DNA of 64,000 nucleotides from Campylobacter sp. RM6914 (GTDB lineage: Bacteria; Campylobacterota; Campylobacteria; Campylobacterales; Campylobacteraceae). The stretch spans positions 1,240,001-1,304,000 of the forward strand of contig NZ_CP012545.1 of assembly GCF_004803835.1 (NCBI RefSeq). The letters run 5' to 3'. The position numbers were made by a program, and so were the translations under genes. How positions within the stretch are numbered: position 1 is the stretch's first letter; each line of letters starts with the position of its first letter. Positions 45,364 to 55,443 of this stretch are shown piece after piece. The notes beneath the pieces were generated by a model. It was not told the origin of the DNA. It worked only from the letters and a program-made list of their open reading frames with translations, and did no database searches.

Positions 45364-46721
45364 ATCGTCTTTGAAAAGCTATTTTTACTATCTTTAAATT
45401 TTATCATATATTCATCAAAACACATAGCGATATTGCGGATTATGAGTGTGCCGGTCTCGTTTACGCTGATCTTATCGGGCGTAACGCTAACAAATTCACT
45501 CAAATTCTCAAGCTCTTTTAGCTCCCCATTAAAGTGATCAAAAAAGTCTATCTTAAACTCCGCTTCAACCGCTTTTATATCAAGCGCGAAGTTACTCATC
45601 AGGCTCATTACAACAGCCTTTCTAAGCAGGTCTTCATCGTTTAGATAAACACCCTTTGCGTAAGGTAAAATTCCGCTATCAAGGGCCTTTTCGTATTCGT
45701 CCATATCTTTATAATTTTGCGCGTAGTAGCGCTTGCCCTCACCTATACTGGTTAGTCCTATACCGATAAGATCGGCTCCTCCCTTTGTCGTATAGCCTTG
45801 GAAATTTCTATGCAAAGTCCCGTTTGCAAGCGCGCCAAAAAGCTCGTCATTTGGCTTTGCAAAGTGATCCATGCCTATCATTTTATAGCCGTTTTTGATA
45901 AAAAACTCGGCCGTGTATTTTAAAATTTCAAGTTTGGTTTTTGGGCTTGGGAGCGTAGCTTCATCAAATTTACGCATTGACTTTTTGATCCACGGCACAT
46001 GAGCGTAGTTAAACACCGCCAGCCTATCAGGACTTAGTGTCAAAGCCTTATCAAGCGTAGTTTTAAAGCTCTCAAGTGTTTGATAAGGAAGTCCATAAAT
46101 AAGATCCATATTGATTGAGTTTATACCTTTTGCGCGTGCCATGTCTACAGCATTTTTAGTGATCTCATAAGGCTGTATCCTATGAATTTCCTTTTGCACT
46201 TTCTCATCAAAGTCTTGCACGCCGTAGCTTATACGGTTAAACCCATGCGAAACAAGCACATCAAGTTGCTCATCGGTTAAAAATCTAGGATCTATCTCGC
46301 AGCTAATCTCCGCCTCACTCATAAAATTTGGAAATTTAGCTTTTATAAGACGGATTATTTTATCAAGTTGTTCAGCATTGTAAAAAGTAGGAGTACCGCC
46401 GCCAAAATGCATCTGAAGCACAGGCGCATTTGTGTCAAGATGACGTGATAAAAGCTCAAGCTCTTTTGCCAGATACTCGATATATCGCTCTTTTTTATCC
46501 TCTTTACTTGTATAAATTACATTGCAACCGCAAAAATAACAGGCGCTTCTACAAAACGGAAGGTGCAAATAAAGCGAAAGAGGTCTTGATTTATCGCGAT
46601 TTTCAAGCTCGTTTATATATGCTTTATAGTCAAATTTATCACTAAACTCAAGCGCAGTCGGATAGCTTGTATATCTTGGCCCAGGGCGTGAATACTTTAC
46701 ATATGCGTCAAAATCAATCAT
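45360..46721 (-). CDS. hemN: Oxygen-independent coproporphyrinogen III oxidase
   Basis: 453-aa radical SAM enzyme that decarboxylates coproporphyrinogen III to protoporphyrinogen IX without oxygen. The cluster motif is [10 protein letters not shown] (CX3CX2CXC) near residue 55, followed by GGGTPTF for SAM binding. It starts [20 protein letters not shown], typical of true HemN rather than the HemW homologue. Overlaps UPF0763 by 8 nt. Confidence 0.96.
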   Translation of the reverse strand: MIDFDAYVKYSRPGPRYTSYPTALEFSDKFDYKAYINELENRDKSRPLSLYLHLPFCRSACYFCGCNVIYTSKEDKKERYIEYLAKELELLSRHLDTNAPVLQMHFGGGTPTFYNAEQLDKIIRLIKAKFPNFMSEAEISCEIDPRFLTDEQLDVLVSHGFNRISYGVQDFDEKVQKEIHRIQPYEITKNAVDMARAKGINSINMDLIYGLPYQTLESFKTTLDKALTLSPDRLAVFNYAHVPWIKKSMRKFDEATLPSPKTKLEILKYTAEFFIKNGYKMIGMDHFAKPNDELFGALANGTLHRNFQGYTTKGGADLIGIGLTSIGEGKRYYAQNYKDMDEYEKALDSGILPYAKGVYLNDEDLLRKAVVMSLMSNFALDIKAVEAEFKIDFFDHFNGELKELENLSEFVSVTPDKISVNETGTLIIRNIAMCFDEYMIKFKDSKNSFSKTI

Positions 46722-47202
46722 TAAATTTACTCCTAGCTGCTTTCATCATCTCGCTCATATCGACAAATAAATTCGGATGATCTTTTTTTATGTTTTTTAC
46801 TAATTTCTCAATATCAACACTAAAATTTTTCTCATTTTTCTTCGTTGCTATGCGTTTTATCTCATCCATAGCCACAACCCAAACATCACTAAAATCAATC
46901 GGAACATTCTGCCAAATCGTCTTTTCAAGCTTTAGATCAAAATTTTCTTTTTGCAGTTTACGAAAGGCTTCGATCATCTGCGAAAGGGATTTTATCGAAA
47001 CCATCGTGTGTAAATTTTGGTTTTCATCGATACCAAACCAAGGCTCAACACCATCCCAAGAGCCACTTTTTAAATTTAAAGCACGCTCGTTTGGATTATC
47101 AGTCGGCACTATCTCAAATATCGTTCTCTCATCCTCGTTAATACCAAGTGAGCTGCTAATCTCGTTGATTTTAGCCAGTGGATTTTTATTTTTTTCACTC
47201 AT
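46714..47202 (-). CDS. UPF0763/DUF2603 family protein
   Basis: 162-aa soluble protein conserved in Campylobacter and Helicobacter between argF and hemN (Cj0993c type position). Distinct motifs are [20 protein letters not shown] and [11 protein letters not shown]-like sequence. Function not known. Overlap with hemN and position after argF show it is part of the haem/arginine operon. Confidence 0.85.
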   Translation of the reverse strand: MSEKNKNPLAKINEISSSLGINEDERTIFEIVPTDNPNERALNLKSGSWDGVEPWFGIDENQNLHTMVSIKSLSQMIEAFRKLQKENFDLKLEKTIWQNVPIDFSDVWVVAMDEIKRIATKKNEKNFSVDIEKLVKNIKKDHPNLFVDMSEMMKAARSKFND

Positions 47203-47221
47203 TATTTTCTCATTTCAAATT

Positions 47222-48145
47222 TTATCTATGCTTATCAAGCCAAACCATTACACCCTTTTGCGCGTGCAGTCTATTTTCCGCCTCGGCAAAAATTTCGTCC
47301 GCATGCGCCTCAAAAACCTCTTCGCTCACTTCATATCCGCGGTAAGCAGGTAAGCAGTGCAAAAATATAGCTTTTTTATCGGCTAATTTCATTAGCTCAC
47401 TATCCACACAAAAGCCCGCAAATTCTTTTATGCGTTTTTCCTTTTCCGCCTCTTGTCCCATTGAGACCCAAGTATCGGTAGTAACGACATTTGCGCCGCT
47501 TATCACCTCTTTTATATCATTTGTGATAATAATTTTAGCACCTGAAATTTTAGCGTTTTCTTGCGCCATTGCTAAAATTTTAGCATCCGCTTCGTAGCCC
47601 TTTGGCGTGGCGACTCTAAGCTCAAAGCCAAGCTTGCTAGCTAACATCAGCCACGAGTGAGTCATATTATTTCCGTCTCCCACATATGCGGCCTTTATCT
47701 CTTCTACTTTTAGTCCGCACTCGATCATCGTTAGCATATCGGCCATTAGTTGCACGGGATGAAATTTATCACTAAGTCCGTTTATCACAGGGATCTTACT
47801 AAATTTCGCAAATTCCACCAACGTCTCGTGGCGATTAACGCGAAGCATCGCCATATCGCACATTCCGCTTATTACGCGTGCCGTGTCTTTTATCGGCTCA
47901 CCGCGTCCGATTTGGATATCATTTGAGCTTAGAAACATCGCATGCCCGCCAAGCTGATACATCCCCACATCAAAGCTCACCCTAGTCCTAGTAGAGCTTT
48001 TCTCAAATATCATAGCTAGGCTTTGCTCTTTTAGATAAGGCTTATAGTTTTTGTCTTTAGCCTCTTTTTTTATCTCGATGGCTAAATTTAAAATTTCAAT
48101 AATTTCCTCTTTACTAAAGTCGTTTAACGTTAAAAAATGTCTCAC
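47222..48145 (-). CDS. argF: Ornithine carbamoyltransferase
   Basis: 307 aa, converts ornithine and carbamoyl phosphate to citrulline in arginine synthesis. Carbamoyl phosphate loop STRTR (near residue 51), [11 protein letters not shown] and the C-terminal HCLPAYRG loop are intact, as is the ornithine-binding DGNNMTHSW. Normal length. It starts immediately after the hemB stop. Confidence 0.97.
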   Translation of the reverse strand: MRHFLTLNDFSKEEIIEILNLAIEIKKEAKDKNYKPYLKEQSLAMIFEKSSTRTRVSFDVGMYQLGGHAMFLSSNDIQIGRGEPIKDTARVISGMCDMAMLRVNRHETLVEFAKFSKIPVINGLSDKFHPVQLMADMLTMIECGLKVEEIKAAYVGDGNNMTHSWLMLASKLGFELRVATPKGYEADAKILAMAQENAKISGAKIIITNDIKEVISGANVVTTDTWVSMGQEAEKEKRIKEFAGFCVDSELMKLADKKAIFLHCLPAYRGYEVSEEVFEAHADEIFAEAENRLHAQKGVMVWLDKHR

Positions 48146-49123
48146 TTAAAGTCCTTTTCTTAAAATTTGGGCAGCCTCTTTGGCGTGGTAGCTTATGATC
48201 AGATCTGCACCCGCCCTTTTAAAGCCAAGCAAGGTCTCCATCATCACTCTTTCATAATCGATCACACCAGCTTTTGCTCCAGCTTTTAAAAGAGCATATT
48301 CGCCACTTACGTTATACGCACAAACGGGAAGTCTTGTAGCATCTCTTAGCTCACGAATGATGTCTAAGTAGGCAAGTGCGGGTTTTACCATGAGTATATC
48401 GGCTCCTTGCGCCTCATCTTCTAAGCTCTCATTTACTGCTTCTAGGCGGTTTGCAGCGTCCATTTGATAGCTTCTTCTATCGCCAAAGCTTGGCGCGCTC
48501 TCTGCTACGTCACGAAACGGTCCGTAATACGCTGAAGCAAATTTGGTCGAATACGCCATAATAGGCAGATTTTCATAGCCGTTTTCATCAAGCGCTTCTC
48601 TAAGCGTCGTGATAATGCCGTCCATCATGCCGCTAGGTGCTATCATATCAGCTCCGTTTTTAGCATGTATAAGCGCTTGCTTGGCTGAAATTTCAAGCGT
48701 AGCGTCATTATCAACAGTCTTATGAACATGATCTAAAATGCCACAATGTCCGTGATCTGTGTATTCACAAAAGCAAAGGTCGGTTACGACGACAAGGTGT
48801 GGAAATTTATCCTTGATCGCACGAAGCGCTGTGGCGATAATGCCATCATTACTTAATGCGTCAGAACCGATACTGTCTTTTAAATTTGGAATTCCAAACA
48901 AGATAATAGACTTTATGCCCAAATTTACGATAACTTCGCACTCTTTTAAAATTTCATCTAAACTCATCTGAAAGACGCCCGGCATAGAGTTTATCTCTTT
49001 TTTTATCCCCTTGCCTTCCACCACAAAAAGCGGATATATAAAGTCGCTTGCACTAAGCGAATTTTCACGAACCATGTCCCTTATTGCAGGGTTTATCCTA
49101 AGTCTTCTAAAGCGTTTAAACAT
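48146..49123 (-). CDS. hemB: Delta-aminolevulinic acid dehydratase
   Basis: 325-aa porphobilinogen synthase. Schiff-base lysines lie in [16 protein letters not shown] and [12 protein letters not shown]. The catalytic zinc cysteines [14 protein letters not shown] are present, so this is the zinc-dependent type. First gene of a leftward unit hemB-argF-UPF0763-hemN-glpC-like; it diverges from ribA over a 66-bp promoter region. Confidence 0.97.
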   Translation of the reverse strand: MFKRFRRLRINPAIRDMVRENSLSASDFIYPLFVVEGKGIKKEINSMPGVFQMSLDEILKECEVIVNLGIKSIILFGIPNLKDSIGSDALSNDGIIATALRAIKDKFPHLVVVTDLCFCEYTDHGHCGILDHVHKTVDNDATLEISAKQALIHAKNGADMIAPSGMMDGIITTLREALDENGYENLPIMAYSTKFASAYYGPFRDVAESAPSFGDRRSYQMDAANRLEAVNESLEDEAQGADILMVKPALAYLDIIRELRDATRLPVCAYNVSGEYALLKAGAKAGVIDYERVMMETLLGFKRAGADLIISYHAKEAAQILRKGL

Positions 49124-49189
49124 AATTTTGCCTTTTATCTGCTAAAATATTTCATTTTATAAGTGTATCATAGTTGGAGTAAATTTAAT

Positions 49190-49762
49190 ATGAAAATCGA
49201 GATTTCAAACATTGCCAACCTGCCCTCAAGATTTGGTAAATACAAAATTAAAGCTTTTAAAGAGGGATTTAAAGAGCATTTAGCGATCTACAAAGAGCCT
49301 TTTGGCGATGTAACAAATGTGCGTATCCACTCAGAGTGTCTAACAGGAGATGCGATAGGAAGCCTAAAATGCGACTGTCGCGATCAACTTGAGGCGAGTT
49401 TAAAATTTATAGAAGAACATAGCGGTATGGTTATCTATCTTCGTCAAGAAGGTCGTAATATAGGGCTTTTAAACAAAATAAACGCTTACGCACTTCAAGA
49501 CAAAGGGCTTGATACGATAGAGGCAAACCACCAACTTGGCTTTAAAGCCGACGAGCGAACATATGAGATAGTTGATTTTATCTTAAAACATTTTGGTATA
49601 ACAAAGATAAATTTACTCACAAACAACCCACTTAAACTAATGGGGTTAAAGTGTGTAGAAGTCATAGCAAGAGTGCCGATCGTAATAGAGCCAAACGAAT
49701 TTAACGAGGGTTATTTGCGTGTTAAAAAAGAGCAAATGGGACATATTTTAGATGAAAAATAG
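49190..49762 (+). CDS. ribA: GTP cyclohydrolase II
   Basis: 190 aa, opens GTP for riboflavin synthesis. Zinc ligands in [20 protein letters not shown] and catalytic [13 protein letters not shown] are present. I chose ATG 49190, with GGAG at the right side of a 10-nt spacer, over an in-frame ATG at 49163. It is the stand-alone cyclohydrolase without a fused RibB domain. It overlaps rsmG by 11 nt. Confidence 0.96.
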   Translation: MKIEISNIANLPSRFGKYKIKAFKEGFKEHLAIYKEPFGDVTNVRIHSECLTGDAIGSLKCDCRDQLEASLKFIEEHSGMVIYLRQEGRNIGLLNKINAYALQDKGLDTIEANHQLGFKADERTYEIVDFILKHFGITKINLLTNNPLKLMGLKCVEVIARVPIVIEPNEFNEGYLRVKKEQMGHILDEK

Positions 49763-50306
49763 CTTGGTTTTGTCACCTGAATTTAAAGATAAAACAGTTA
49801 AATTTGCCGAAATTTTAGCCAAATTTAACCGCATACACAGCCTTACAAACTACAAAAATATAGACGAGCAAATTCTTGACAGCATAGCTCCGATAGAAAT
49901 TTTTGACATAAAAGATGCTAAAGTAGCCATCGATGTCGGTAGTGGCGCCGGCTTTCCTGCGATATTTTTAGCAATGATAATGAACGAATGCGAGTGGCAT
50001 TTGTTTGAGCCAAACGCTAAAAAATCATCCTTTCTAAGTTACGCAAAAGTTGCTCTAAATTTACAAAATCTCACGGTTCACAGCCAAAAGATCGAAAATT
50101 CTAATAAATTTCATGCAGACCTTATAACATCAAGAGCCTTGATGAAAACACCCCAGTTGATCAAAATATGCAATGGCTTTTATGATAAAAGCACAAAATT
50201 TCTGCTTTATAAGGGATCGAGCGTAAACGAAGAACTAGGCGATATAAAGGCTGAAATTTATAATAACAAAAACAGAAATTACATTTTAATGGAAAATATA
50301 TGCTAG
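49752..50306 (+). CDS. rsmG: 16S rRNA m7G527 methyltransferase
   Basis: 184-aa class I SAM methyltransferase (GidB). SAM-binding motif [17 protein letters not shown] near residue 57 and the [21 protein letters not shown] segment match the family. It is somewhat shorter at the C terminus than E. coli RsmG. It is coupled to ribA and overlaps the next gene by 7 nt. Confidence 0.92.
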   Translation: MKNSLVLSPEFKDKTVKFAEILAKFNRIHSLTNYKNIDEQILDSIAPIEIFDIKDAKVAIDVGSGAGFPAIFLAMIMNECEWHLFEPNAKKSSFLSYAKVALNLQNLTVHSQKIENSNKFHADLITSRALMKTPQLIKICNGFYDKSTKFLLYKGSSVNEELGDIKAEIYNNKNRNYILMENIC

Positions 50307-50503
50307 GAAAAATCATAACTTTAATCATCGTATTTGCGGTAATTTATCTCGTATTTTTTAAAATGCTACGCAAAAAAGACAGTGGGAATAAAGAAATAGA
50401 AAATTTCGTAGAATGCGACAAATGCAGCACTTTCGTCGACATGAAAAGTGCTGTTTTAAGCAATGGCAGATATGTCTGTCGTGATTGCATAAAGGCTAAA
50501 TAA
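50300..50503 (+). CDS. PP0621-like small membrane protein with zinc ribbon
   Basis: 67 aa: one transmembrane helix (about residues 4-20), then [10 protein letters not shown] and VCRDC, a two-CXXC pattern for a small zinc ribbon, typical of the PP0621 family. Function not known. It is coupled at both ends within the ribA-to-htpX run. Confidence 0.75.
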   Translation: MLGKIITLIIVFAVIYLVFFKMLRKKDSGNKEIENFVECDKCSTFVDMKSAVLSNGRYVCRDCIKAK

Positions 50504-50877
50504 TGCAACTTATCGGACATGAGCTAGTGGAATTTGAACCGCTATTTTGGACGCAAAGCACAAACGAGATGTCAAAAGATAGGCTAAATTTGTTTGAGTT
50601 TGATAAAGATCTCATAAAATTTGCAAAGCAACATCAAATGAACTTCGCCACCGTCTGCATAGACACCAAACAAGCTATCATAGCAAACGCTTGTGGCGCA
50701 AAATTTATACTTTGCCATAAATTAATCGCAAAAAATTTGTCAGATCTAGCACAATTTTATCTTTTTGACGCAAAAATAGCCTGCGTAATAACTCATGAGC
50801 ACGAGCTTGAAGAGCTTGCTAAATTTGGCGTTGATGTTGCGATATTTCAGAAAGGGGTCGTAGGTGGAAATTTTTAA
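50503..50877 (+). CDS. Hypothetical protein in the ribA-htpX operon
   Basis: 124 aa without signal peptide, beginning [20 protein letters not shown]. Part of the sequence (ATVCIDTKQAIIANACGAKF, then CVITHEHELEELAKFGVDVA) reads like an alpha/beta fold with alternating strands and helices. I do not recognise the family; similar proteins occur at this place in other campylobacters. Its last 14 nt overlap htpX. Confidence 0.75.
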   Translation: MQLIGHELVEFEPLFWTQSTNEMSKDRLNLFEFDKDLIKFAKQHQMNFATVCIDTKQAIIANACGAKFILCHKLIAKNLSDLAQFYLFDAKIACVITHEHELEELAKFGVDVAIFQKGVVGGNF

Positions 50878-51754
50878 AACCTGTTTTTTAATGGTAGGGC
50901 TTGTGCTTCTTTTTATGTTTGTAGGAGCATGGATCGGTGGCGAACAAGGCATGATAATGGCATTTTTAGTGGCGCTTGGCATGAACTTTTTTAGCTACTT
51001 TTTTAGCGACAAGTTGGTATTAAAGCGCTATAACGCCATTGAAGTAGACGAAAACAGCGCGCATGGACTTTATGCCATCGTTAAAAGACTTTGCCAAAAA
51101 ACAAGCATGCCAATGCCTCGCATTTACATCATACCCGAGCAAATGCCAAACGCCTTTGCCACAGGAAGAAACCCAAGCCACGCAGCCGTAGCGGCAACGG
51201 AAGGGCTTTTAAATTTATTAGACGAAAACGAAGTGGAAGCGGTTTTAGCTCACGAGCTAAGCCATGTACGCCACTACGACATCCTAACCGGAACGATCGC
51301 CGCAGTTATTGCAGGGGCGATCGCCATGCTTGCAAATTTTACTCAATTTGGCGCGATGAATAGAGAAAATTCACAGCGCAACAATGCTCTTATGATGATC
51401 ATCATCGCGGTTGTGATGCCACTAGCAGCTAGCGTAATACAAATGGCTATCTCAAGAGAAAGGGAGTATAAAGCCGACAAAGGTGCAGCGCTAATGACTG
51501 GACACCCGGAGTGGCTAGCAAGCGCACTAAACAAGCTTGAAAACTACTCGCGCTCATATGCTATACAAAACGCCTCACCGCAAAGCGCACATATGTTTAT
51601 CGTAAATCCATTTGGCTCATTTAAAGACAAATTCAGCGGTCTTTTTAGGACTCATCCAAGTACAAGCGATAGGATAGTAAGGCTAAACGAGCTAGCTCAG
51701 CAACTAAGCACAAGTCATAGAAATCACGGGGCAAGCGGCTTTTTTAGAAGATAA
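50864..51754 (+). CDS. htpX: HtpX membrane zinc metalloprotease (GTG start)
   Basis: 296-aa M48-family protease of the inner membrane, which degrades damaged membrane proteins. The HEXXH site is AHELSHVRH (near residue 128), with the third ligand Glu in SREREYKADKGAAL. Two N-terminal and two central hydrophobic segments are present. The start is GTG 50864 with AAAGGGG upstream. Length is normal for the family. Confidence 0.94.
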   Translation: MEIFKTCFLMVGLVLLFMFVGAWIGGEQGMIMAFLVALGMNFFSYFFSDKLVLKRYNAIEVDENSAHGLYAIVKRLCQKTSMPMPRIYIIPEQMPNAFATGRNPSHAAVAATEGLLNLLDENEVEAVLAHELSHVRHYDILTGTIAAVIAGAIAMLANFTQFGAMNRENSQRNNALMMIIIAVVMPLAASVIQMAISREREYKADKGAALMTGHPEWLASALNKLENYSRSYAIQNASPQSAHMFIVNPFGSFKDKFSGLFRTHPSTSDRIVRLNELAQQLSTSHRNHGASGFFRR

Positions 51755-51756
51755 AT

Positions 51757-52164
51757 TTATTGATTTTGCAGCAAAAGACAGTCAGCCTTTTTAATGCTAT
51801 ACTCAAACAAAAGCTTGCCAGTCTCAAAATAAAAAACATGTTCCATAATAATGTCTTGGTCAAGCATATCAAGAGCTTTTTTATCGGAGCAAATTTGAGT
51901 CAAGTTCATTTTTCTTGTTTCGCTTGCGTATTTTTCAAGCTCTTCTTTGTTAAATTTTGAGACCCAAGTCTTTTTTGTGTCATTAACAGCATATCTATAA
52001 AGCAAGACATCAGCGATATTTAAAAGGTCGTTTAAAACGATGTTTGAATTACATCTAAGCGGAAGAGCCTTTTTATATGCTTTGGCATAAATTTCAGCAG
52101 CTTCGTGGCTTGTTTGAGAGAGGACAAAATTTAAAATCACACATAGTAAAAAAACTACTCGCAA
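51757..52164 (-). CDS. Secreted hypothetical protein
   Basis: 135 aa with a signal peptide (MRVVFLLCVILNFVLSQT). The mature part is helical with three cysteines. I recognise no family. Its start overlaps the stop of the next upstream gene (52155-52589), which is also a secreted protein, so they are a pair; the end converges on htpX with only 2 nt between stops. Confidence 0.7.
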   Translation of the reverse strand: MRVVFLLCVILNFVLSQTSHEAAEIYAKAYKKALPLRCNSNIVLNDLLNIADVLLYRYAVNDTKKTWVSKFNKEELEKYASETRKMNLTQICSDKKALDMLDQDIIMEHVFYFETGKLLFEYSIKKADCLLLQNQ

Positions 52165-52589
52165 CTGCTCTTATCCACCGATATATCAAAAAGATGTTTG
52201 TTGTTTAGCGTATAGCTACCATTTAGTTTTATACCTCTTTTTAGCATGACTTTTGCAATACTTGTAGCACAAATCGCACTTTTGCCGTTTTGATAGAATT
52301 CATTTTTAAGCCGTGCCACCTGTGCTTTTTTTAAATTTGAAATCTTTCTATTTGCGGTATCGTTTAATTTAAAATTTGCATTGACGTTTAAACCATCAAT
52401 ATCAAGCGAGTCTATCACAACCATCTCATCAACTCTGTATGGTAAATTTTGACCTGCTAGTTGTTTTATAAATTTTGGAATTTCTTCCGTTTTTAGACTT
52501 GATAAAATTTGTTCATAAATTTTAAGCTCGTTTGCGTTATTTGCAAAAGCCACCACTCCCAAGCAAATGGCAAAAAGAGCTTTTTTCAT
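52155..52589 (-). CDS. Secreted hypothetical protein downstream of alr
   Basis: 144 aa with a signal peptide (MKKALFAICLGVVAFANNAN). ATG 52589 overlaps the alr stop in ATGA; an in-frame ATG 9 nt further up would add three residues. The mature part includes LDIDGLNVNANFKLND and LKRGIKLNGSYTLNNKHLFD, which look like repeated beta hairpins. Function unknown. Confidence 0.72.
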   Translation of the reverse strand: MKKALFAICLGVVAFANNANELKIYEQILSSLKTEEIPKFIKQLAGQNLPYRVDEMVVIDSLDIDGLNVNANFKLNDTANRKISNLKKAQVARLKNEFYQNGKSAICATSIAKVMLKRGIKLNGSYTLNNKHLFDISVDKSSCE

Positions 52590-53602
52590 GATTGCCATTT
52601 TCTATCTATAAACGGCGAGAGCTTTGTTAAAACATCATAATTTATCGTATTAAAAAACTGCGCCCACACATTTGCATCATCAAACACACAAACCATCTCA
52701 CCGCAATTTTCACAGCTAAAGCTATCCATCGACATCTTGCCAAGAAGCCGTTTGCCGTTTGCTAGCGTTAGATCTCCATCTCCCGTATATCGCAAAAGCC
52801 CGTCGCCATATCCAAGGTCATATGTAGCTATATTTATGTCGCTTGTAGCGCAAAATTTAGCCCCATATCCTACGCATTGACCGGCTTTTAGCACTCTTTG
52901 ACTAATGCGCTGTGCCCACAGACTAAGAACGGGTTGCAAATTTAGACTATCGTTAAACTGCGCGTATCCATGCTGAGCGATACCTACACGAACCATATCA
53001 TCGCTCATATCGCTAAATCTTTCAACTCCGGCTGAGTTATGAGAGTGAAATATCGGTTTTAAAAGTCTAAATTTATCACAAAAGGCGAGAATTTTCACCT
53101 TCGCCTCACTAAATTTTTGCTTTTGCACAAAATAATCCGCATTCATCTCGTCACTAGCCCTAAAGTGCGTGTAAGCACCCTCAAGCTTTAAATTTTTACT
53201 TAAAATAACATCAAAAGCACTATCAAGCTCATCTATACAAAGCCCGTTTCTATGCATGATCGTATCAATCGCAAGATGAATTCTAGTGCCGTCTTTGACG
53301 CTATTTAAAGCATAAATATCATTTATACCGTATATGAAATTTTGACTTTCGTTTTTATTTGGTATGTGAGAAAGGATCAAAATTTTATCAAAAAACTCAC
53401 CTATCTCATGCGCCTCTTTTTCGTTTTTTACGGCACAAAATTTTATACCAAATTCCTTTGCAACAGGAGCTATAAGCAAAGCCCCGTGCCCATATGCGTT
53501 ATCCTTTAAAACCAAGATAACGCGCTCTTTACCGCCCGCTTTATTGCAAATTTGTGTTAGATTATGTGTATAGGCGGATTTATTTAGACGAATTTCAGAC
53601 AT
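52586..53602 (-). CDS. alr: Alanine racemase
   Basis: 338-aa PLP enzyme making D-alanine for peptidoglycan. The PLP lysine is in LVLKDNAYGHG (near residue 33), and the catalytic tyrosine region is DLGYGDGLLRYTG. The conserved RPGIALYG motif reads RVGIAQHGYA, slightly altered, and the length is short for the family, as in other epsilonproteobacteria. It overlaps the 82-aa gene upstream by 8 nt. Confidence 0.9.
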   Translation of the reverse strand: MSEIRLNKSAYTHNLTQICNKAGGKERVILVLKDNAYGHGALLIAPVAKEFGIKFCAVKNEKEAHEIGEFFDKILILSHIPNKNESQNFIYGINDIYALNSVKDGTRIHLAIDTIMHRNGLCIDELDSAFDVILSKNLKLEGAYTHFRASDEMNADYFVQKQKFSEAKVKILAFCDKFRLLKPIFHSHNSAGVERFSDMSDDMVRVGIAQHGYAQFNDSLNLQPVLSLWAQRISQRVLKAGQCVGYGAKFCATSDINIATYDLGYGDGLLRYTGDGDLTLANGKRLLGKMSMDSFSCENCGEMVCVFDDANVWAQFFNTINYDVLTKLSPFIDRKWQS

Positions 53603-53843
53603 TAAATTTCACATCATAAGCGCTATATACGTCTGGTAGTAGCTTTCTAACAGCGTAGTCATACGCATAAAATTTGGCATAAATTTCTTTTAAATTTACA
53701 TCTTTTGCTTTATCAAAATCAAAAACATCAGTATCACCCTTTTTAGGCACATTTGCATCTAATAACTCAAAAAATTGCGCTCTTGCGGCAAAAATTTTTT
53801 CTATCTTTTCCTTAACTTGTGCTTGTTTTGACTCTTCTTGCAC
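53595..53843 (-). CDS. Small hypothetical protein upstream of alr
   Basis: 82-aa charged, helical cytoplasmic protein (VKEKIEKIFAARAQFFELLD). It overlaps alr by 8 nt and lies 2 nt after the L,D-transpeptidase gene, so it is in a cell-wall operon. Family not recognised. Confidence 0.7.
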   Translation of the reverse strand: MQEESKQAQVKEKIEKIFAARAQFFELLDANVPKKGDTDVFDFDKAKDVNLKEIYAKFYAYDYAVRKLLPDVYSAYDVKFNV

Positions 53844-53845
53844 GC

Positions 53846-54808
53846 TTACTCCTCTATTAAAATTTTCATATCGTCGCCGTAAAGTTTCACGTAAAGTGTT
53901 TTTTGTCCTTGAAATTTATATGTCGGCGTAGAGTAGTCCTCAAAAAAGCTTACTCTAAAAATATTCTCATTTTTTAAATTCGGATAAGGTGTGATGATAA
54001 GGTTCGAAAAAGCTATATTTTTACTCTCTTTTCTGGCAAATATCGCTCTTTTCATGCTTTGAAATTTATCCAAACTCATACCGTCGTATCTTGCGAAATT
54101 TTTATCGTAAAATTTTAGATAATTTTCTATATCGCTCTCACTCCATGTCTTTTTCCATCTAAAGAGCTTTGAAATAATAACAGCGATTTGCTCGGCACTT
54201 GCATTTGGCTTAGCATCTTCGTAAATTAACGCCAAAGAGCGCTTGTAATCGATGATTTTGTCGTATTGCATTAAAGTATCGTTCTCCATGGCGACACAGC
54301 CTTTTGTTTTAAGCTCATCAGTCCTCTCGCCATCAAGCGGATAACCATGTATCCATATGCCTCCGCCGTTTCTTTTTGCAAGTTTATCAAGTAAATTTGG
54401 GTAAGAAAGAGAAAATGCAAGCGGTCCAAGATATCTATCGCTAGGCACAAATCTTCTTGTTAGCTGATACACGCCAATCGGCGTCTTAAGGTCGCCCTCT
54501 ATAAGCTTTTCACCGCTTTTGCCAACTATAACGCTAGTATCAAAAGTCTTCTTTAAAACACCGTCCGAGTAAGTAAATACGCTTAGTTTTTTATCTGTTT
54601 TATCAACCACCGTAAGCAAAATATCATTGTCATAGTAACCGTATTTTACGTCCTTGCCATCAAGCTTTTTAAGCCAATACTCTTTGCTTAAGATATTTTT
54701 TTCTATCTCTTTTATGACAGCTGAAATTCCATTTTTTAGGTAAATTTCTTCGTAGTTTTGAGCCCAAGCGGCCACCATGAAAGACACAAGTAATAAAAGC
54801 TTTTTCAA
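53846..54808 (-). CDS. L,D-transpeptidase-family peptidoglycan enzyme (Pgp2/Csd6 type)
   Basis: About 320-aa periplasmic enzyme with a YkuD domain (about residues 85-200). Active-site pieces are GGGIWIHGYPLDGER and TKGCVAMEN, supplying His and Cys. A C-terminal domain of about 100 residues (NTF2-like pattern) follows, the architecture of C. jejuni Pgp2 and H. pylori Csd6, which trim muropeptides by L,D-carboxypeptidase action and shape the helical cell. I choose a TTG start at 54808, giving a clean signal peptide MKKLLLLVSFMVAAWAQ with GGGG upstream; an ATG at 54862 would add 18 residues that spoil it. Confidence 0.85.
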   Translation of the reverse strand: MKKLLLLVSFMVAAWAQNYEEIYLKNGISAVIKEIEKNILSKEYWLKKLDGKDVKYGYYDNDILLTVVDKTDKKLSVFTYSDGVLKKTFDTSVIVGKSGEKLIEGDLKTPIGVYQLTRRFVPSDRYLGPLAFSLSYPNLLDKLAKRNGGGIWIHGYPLDGERTDELKTKGCVAMENDTLMQYDKIIDYKRSLALIYEDAKPNASAEQIAVIISKLFRWKKTWSESDIENYLKFYDKNFARYDGMSLDKFQSMKRAIFARKESKNIAFSNLIITPYPNLKNENIFRVSFFEDYSTPTYKFQGQKTLYVKLYGDDMKILIEE

Positions 54809-54916
54809 TCTAACCCCATTAAAGTAAAAATTTAAAGCGTAATTATAGCCTAAAAATTTCACTTTTAAGCGTTAAATTTCACTTTTTAAGCTAAGCACTA
54901 TATAATAAAACTTGCG

Positions 54917-54922
54917 TATAAT
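54917..54922 (+). promoter_or_regulatory. -10 box of the copper chaperone gene
   Basis: TATAAT preceded by TTGCG, 41 nt before the ATG at 54963, with a further TATAAT at 54901. An AAGGAG ribosome-binding site follows at 54951. No copper-regulator site was recognised. Confidence 0.55.
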
Positions 54923-54962
54923 GACATAAAATACAAAAAAATAATTTCACAAGGAGTTAGTT

Positions 54963-55394
54963 ATGAAAAAATTTCTACTTGTTTGCCTTTTGTCGGGCGG
55001 TTTTTGTGCGAGTCTCTTAGCAGCTGATATTAGCGTTGAAAATTTAAGAGCTCGTCCTTCAAATATCGGTGCAAGCAATAGTGCGATATTTATGGACATA
55101 AAAAACAGTTCAAACGCCGATGTAAAACTAGTCGCTGTTAAATCAAGCATATGCAAAAGCACTGAGCTACACACACATAAACTGGTTGATGGCATGAAAA
55201 TGATGACAAAGATAGACGACATAAATGTTCCCAAAGAAGGCATGGCAAAACTAGCTCCGGGCGGACTTCACGTTATGCTTATAGGGCTTGATAAACCGCT
55301 TGTTGACGGTGATATAGTTGATCTTGAAATGAGCTTTGATAACGGAGAAATACTAAATTTTAACGATATAAAAGTCATAAACAACTTCAGATAA
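54963..55394 (+). CDS. PCuAC periplasmic copper chaperone
   Basis: 143 aa with a signal peptide (about residues 1-20). The copper motif H(M)X10MX21HXM is visible as ELHTHKLVDGMKMM and then GGLHVMLIGL. PCuAC proteins deliver Cu(I) to cytochrome oxidase, usually with a SCO protein; one is encoded 50 nt downstream. Monitors of copper regulation are not visible in the upstream region. Confidence 0.92.
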   Translation: MKKFLLVCLLSGGFCASLLAADISVENLRARPSNIGASNSAIFMDIKNSSNADVKLVAVKSSICKSTELHTHKLVDGMKMMTKIDDINVPKEGMAKLAPGGLHVMLIGLDKPLVDGDIVDLEMSFDNGEILNFNDIKVINNFR

Positions 55395-55443
55395 ACGCAG
55401 CTTGCGTTATTTAACCACATTTATGCAAATTTAGGAGTGTGTA

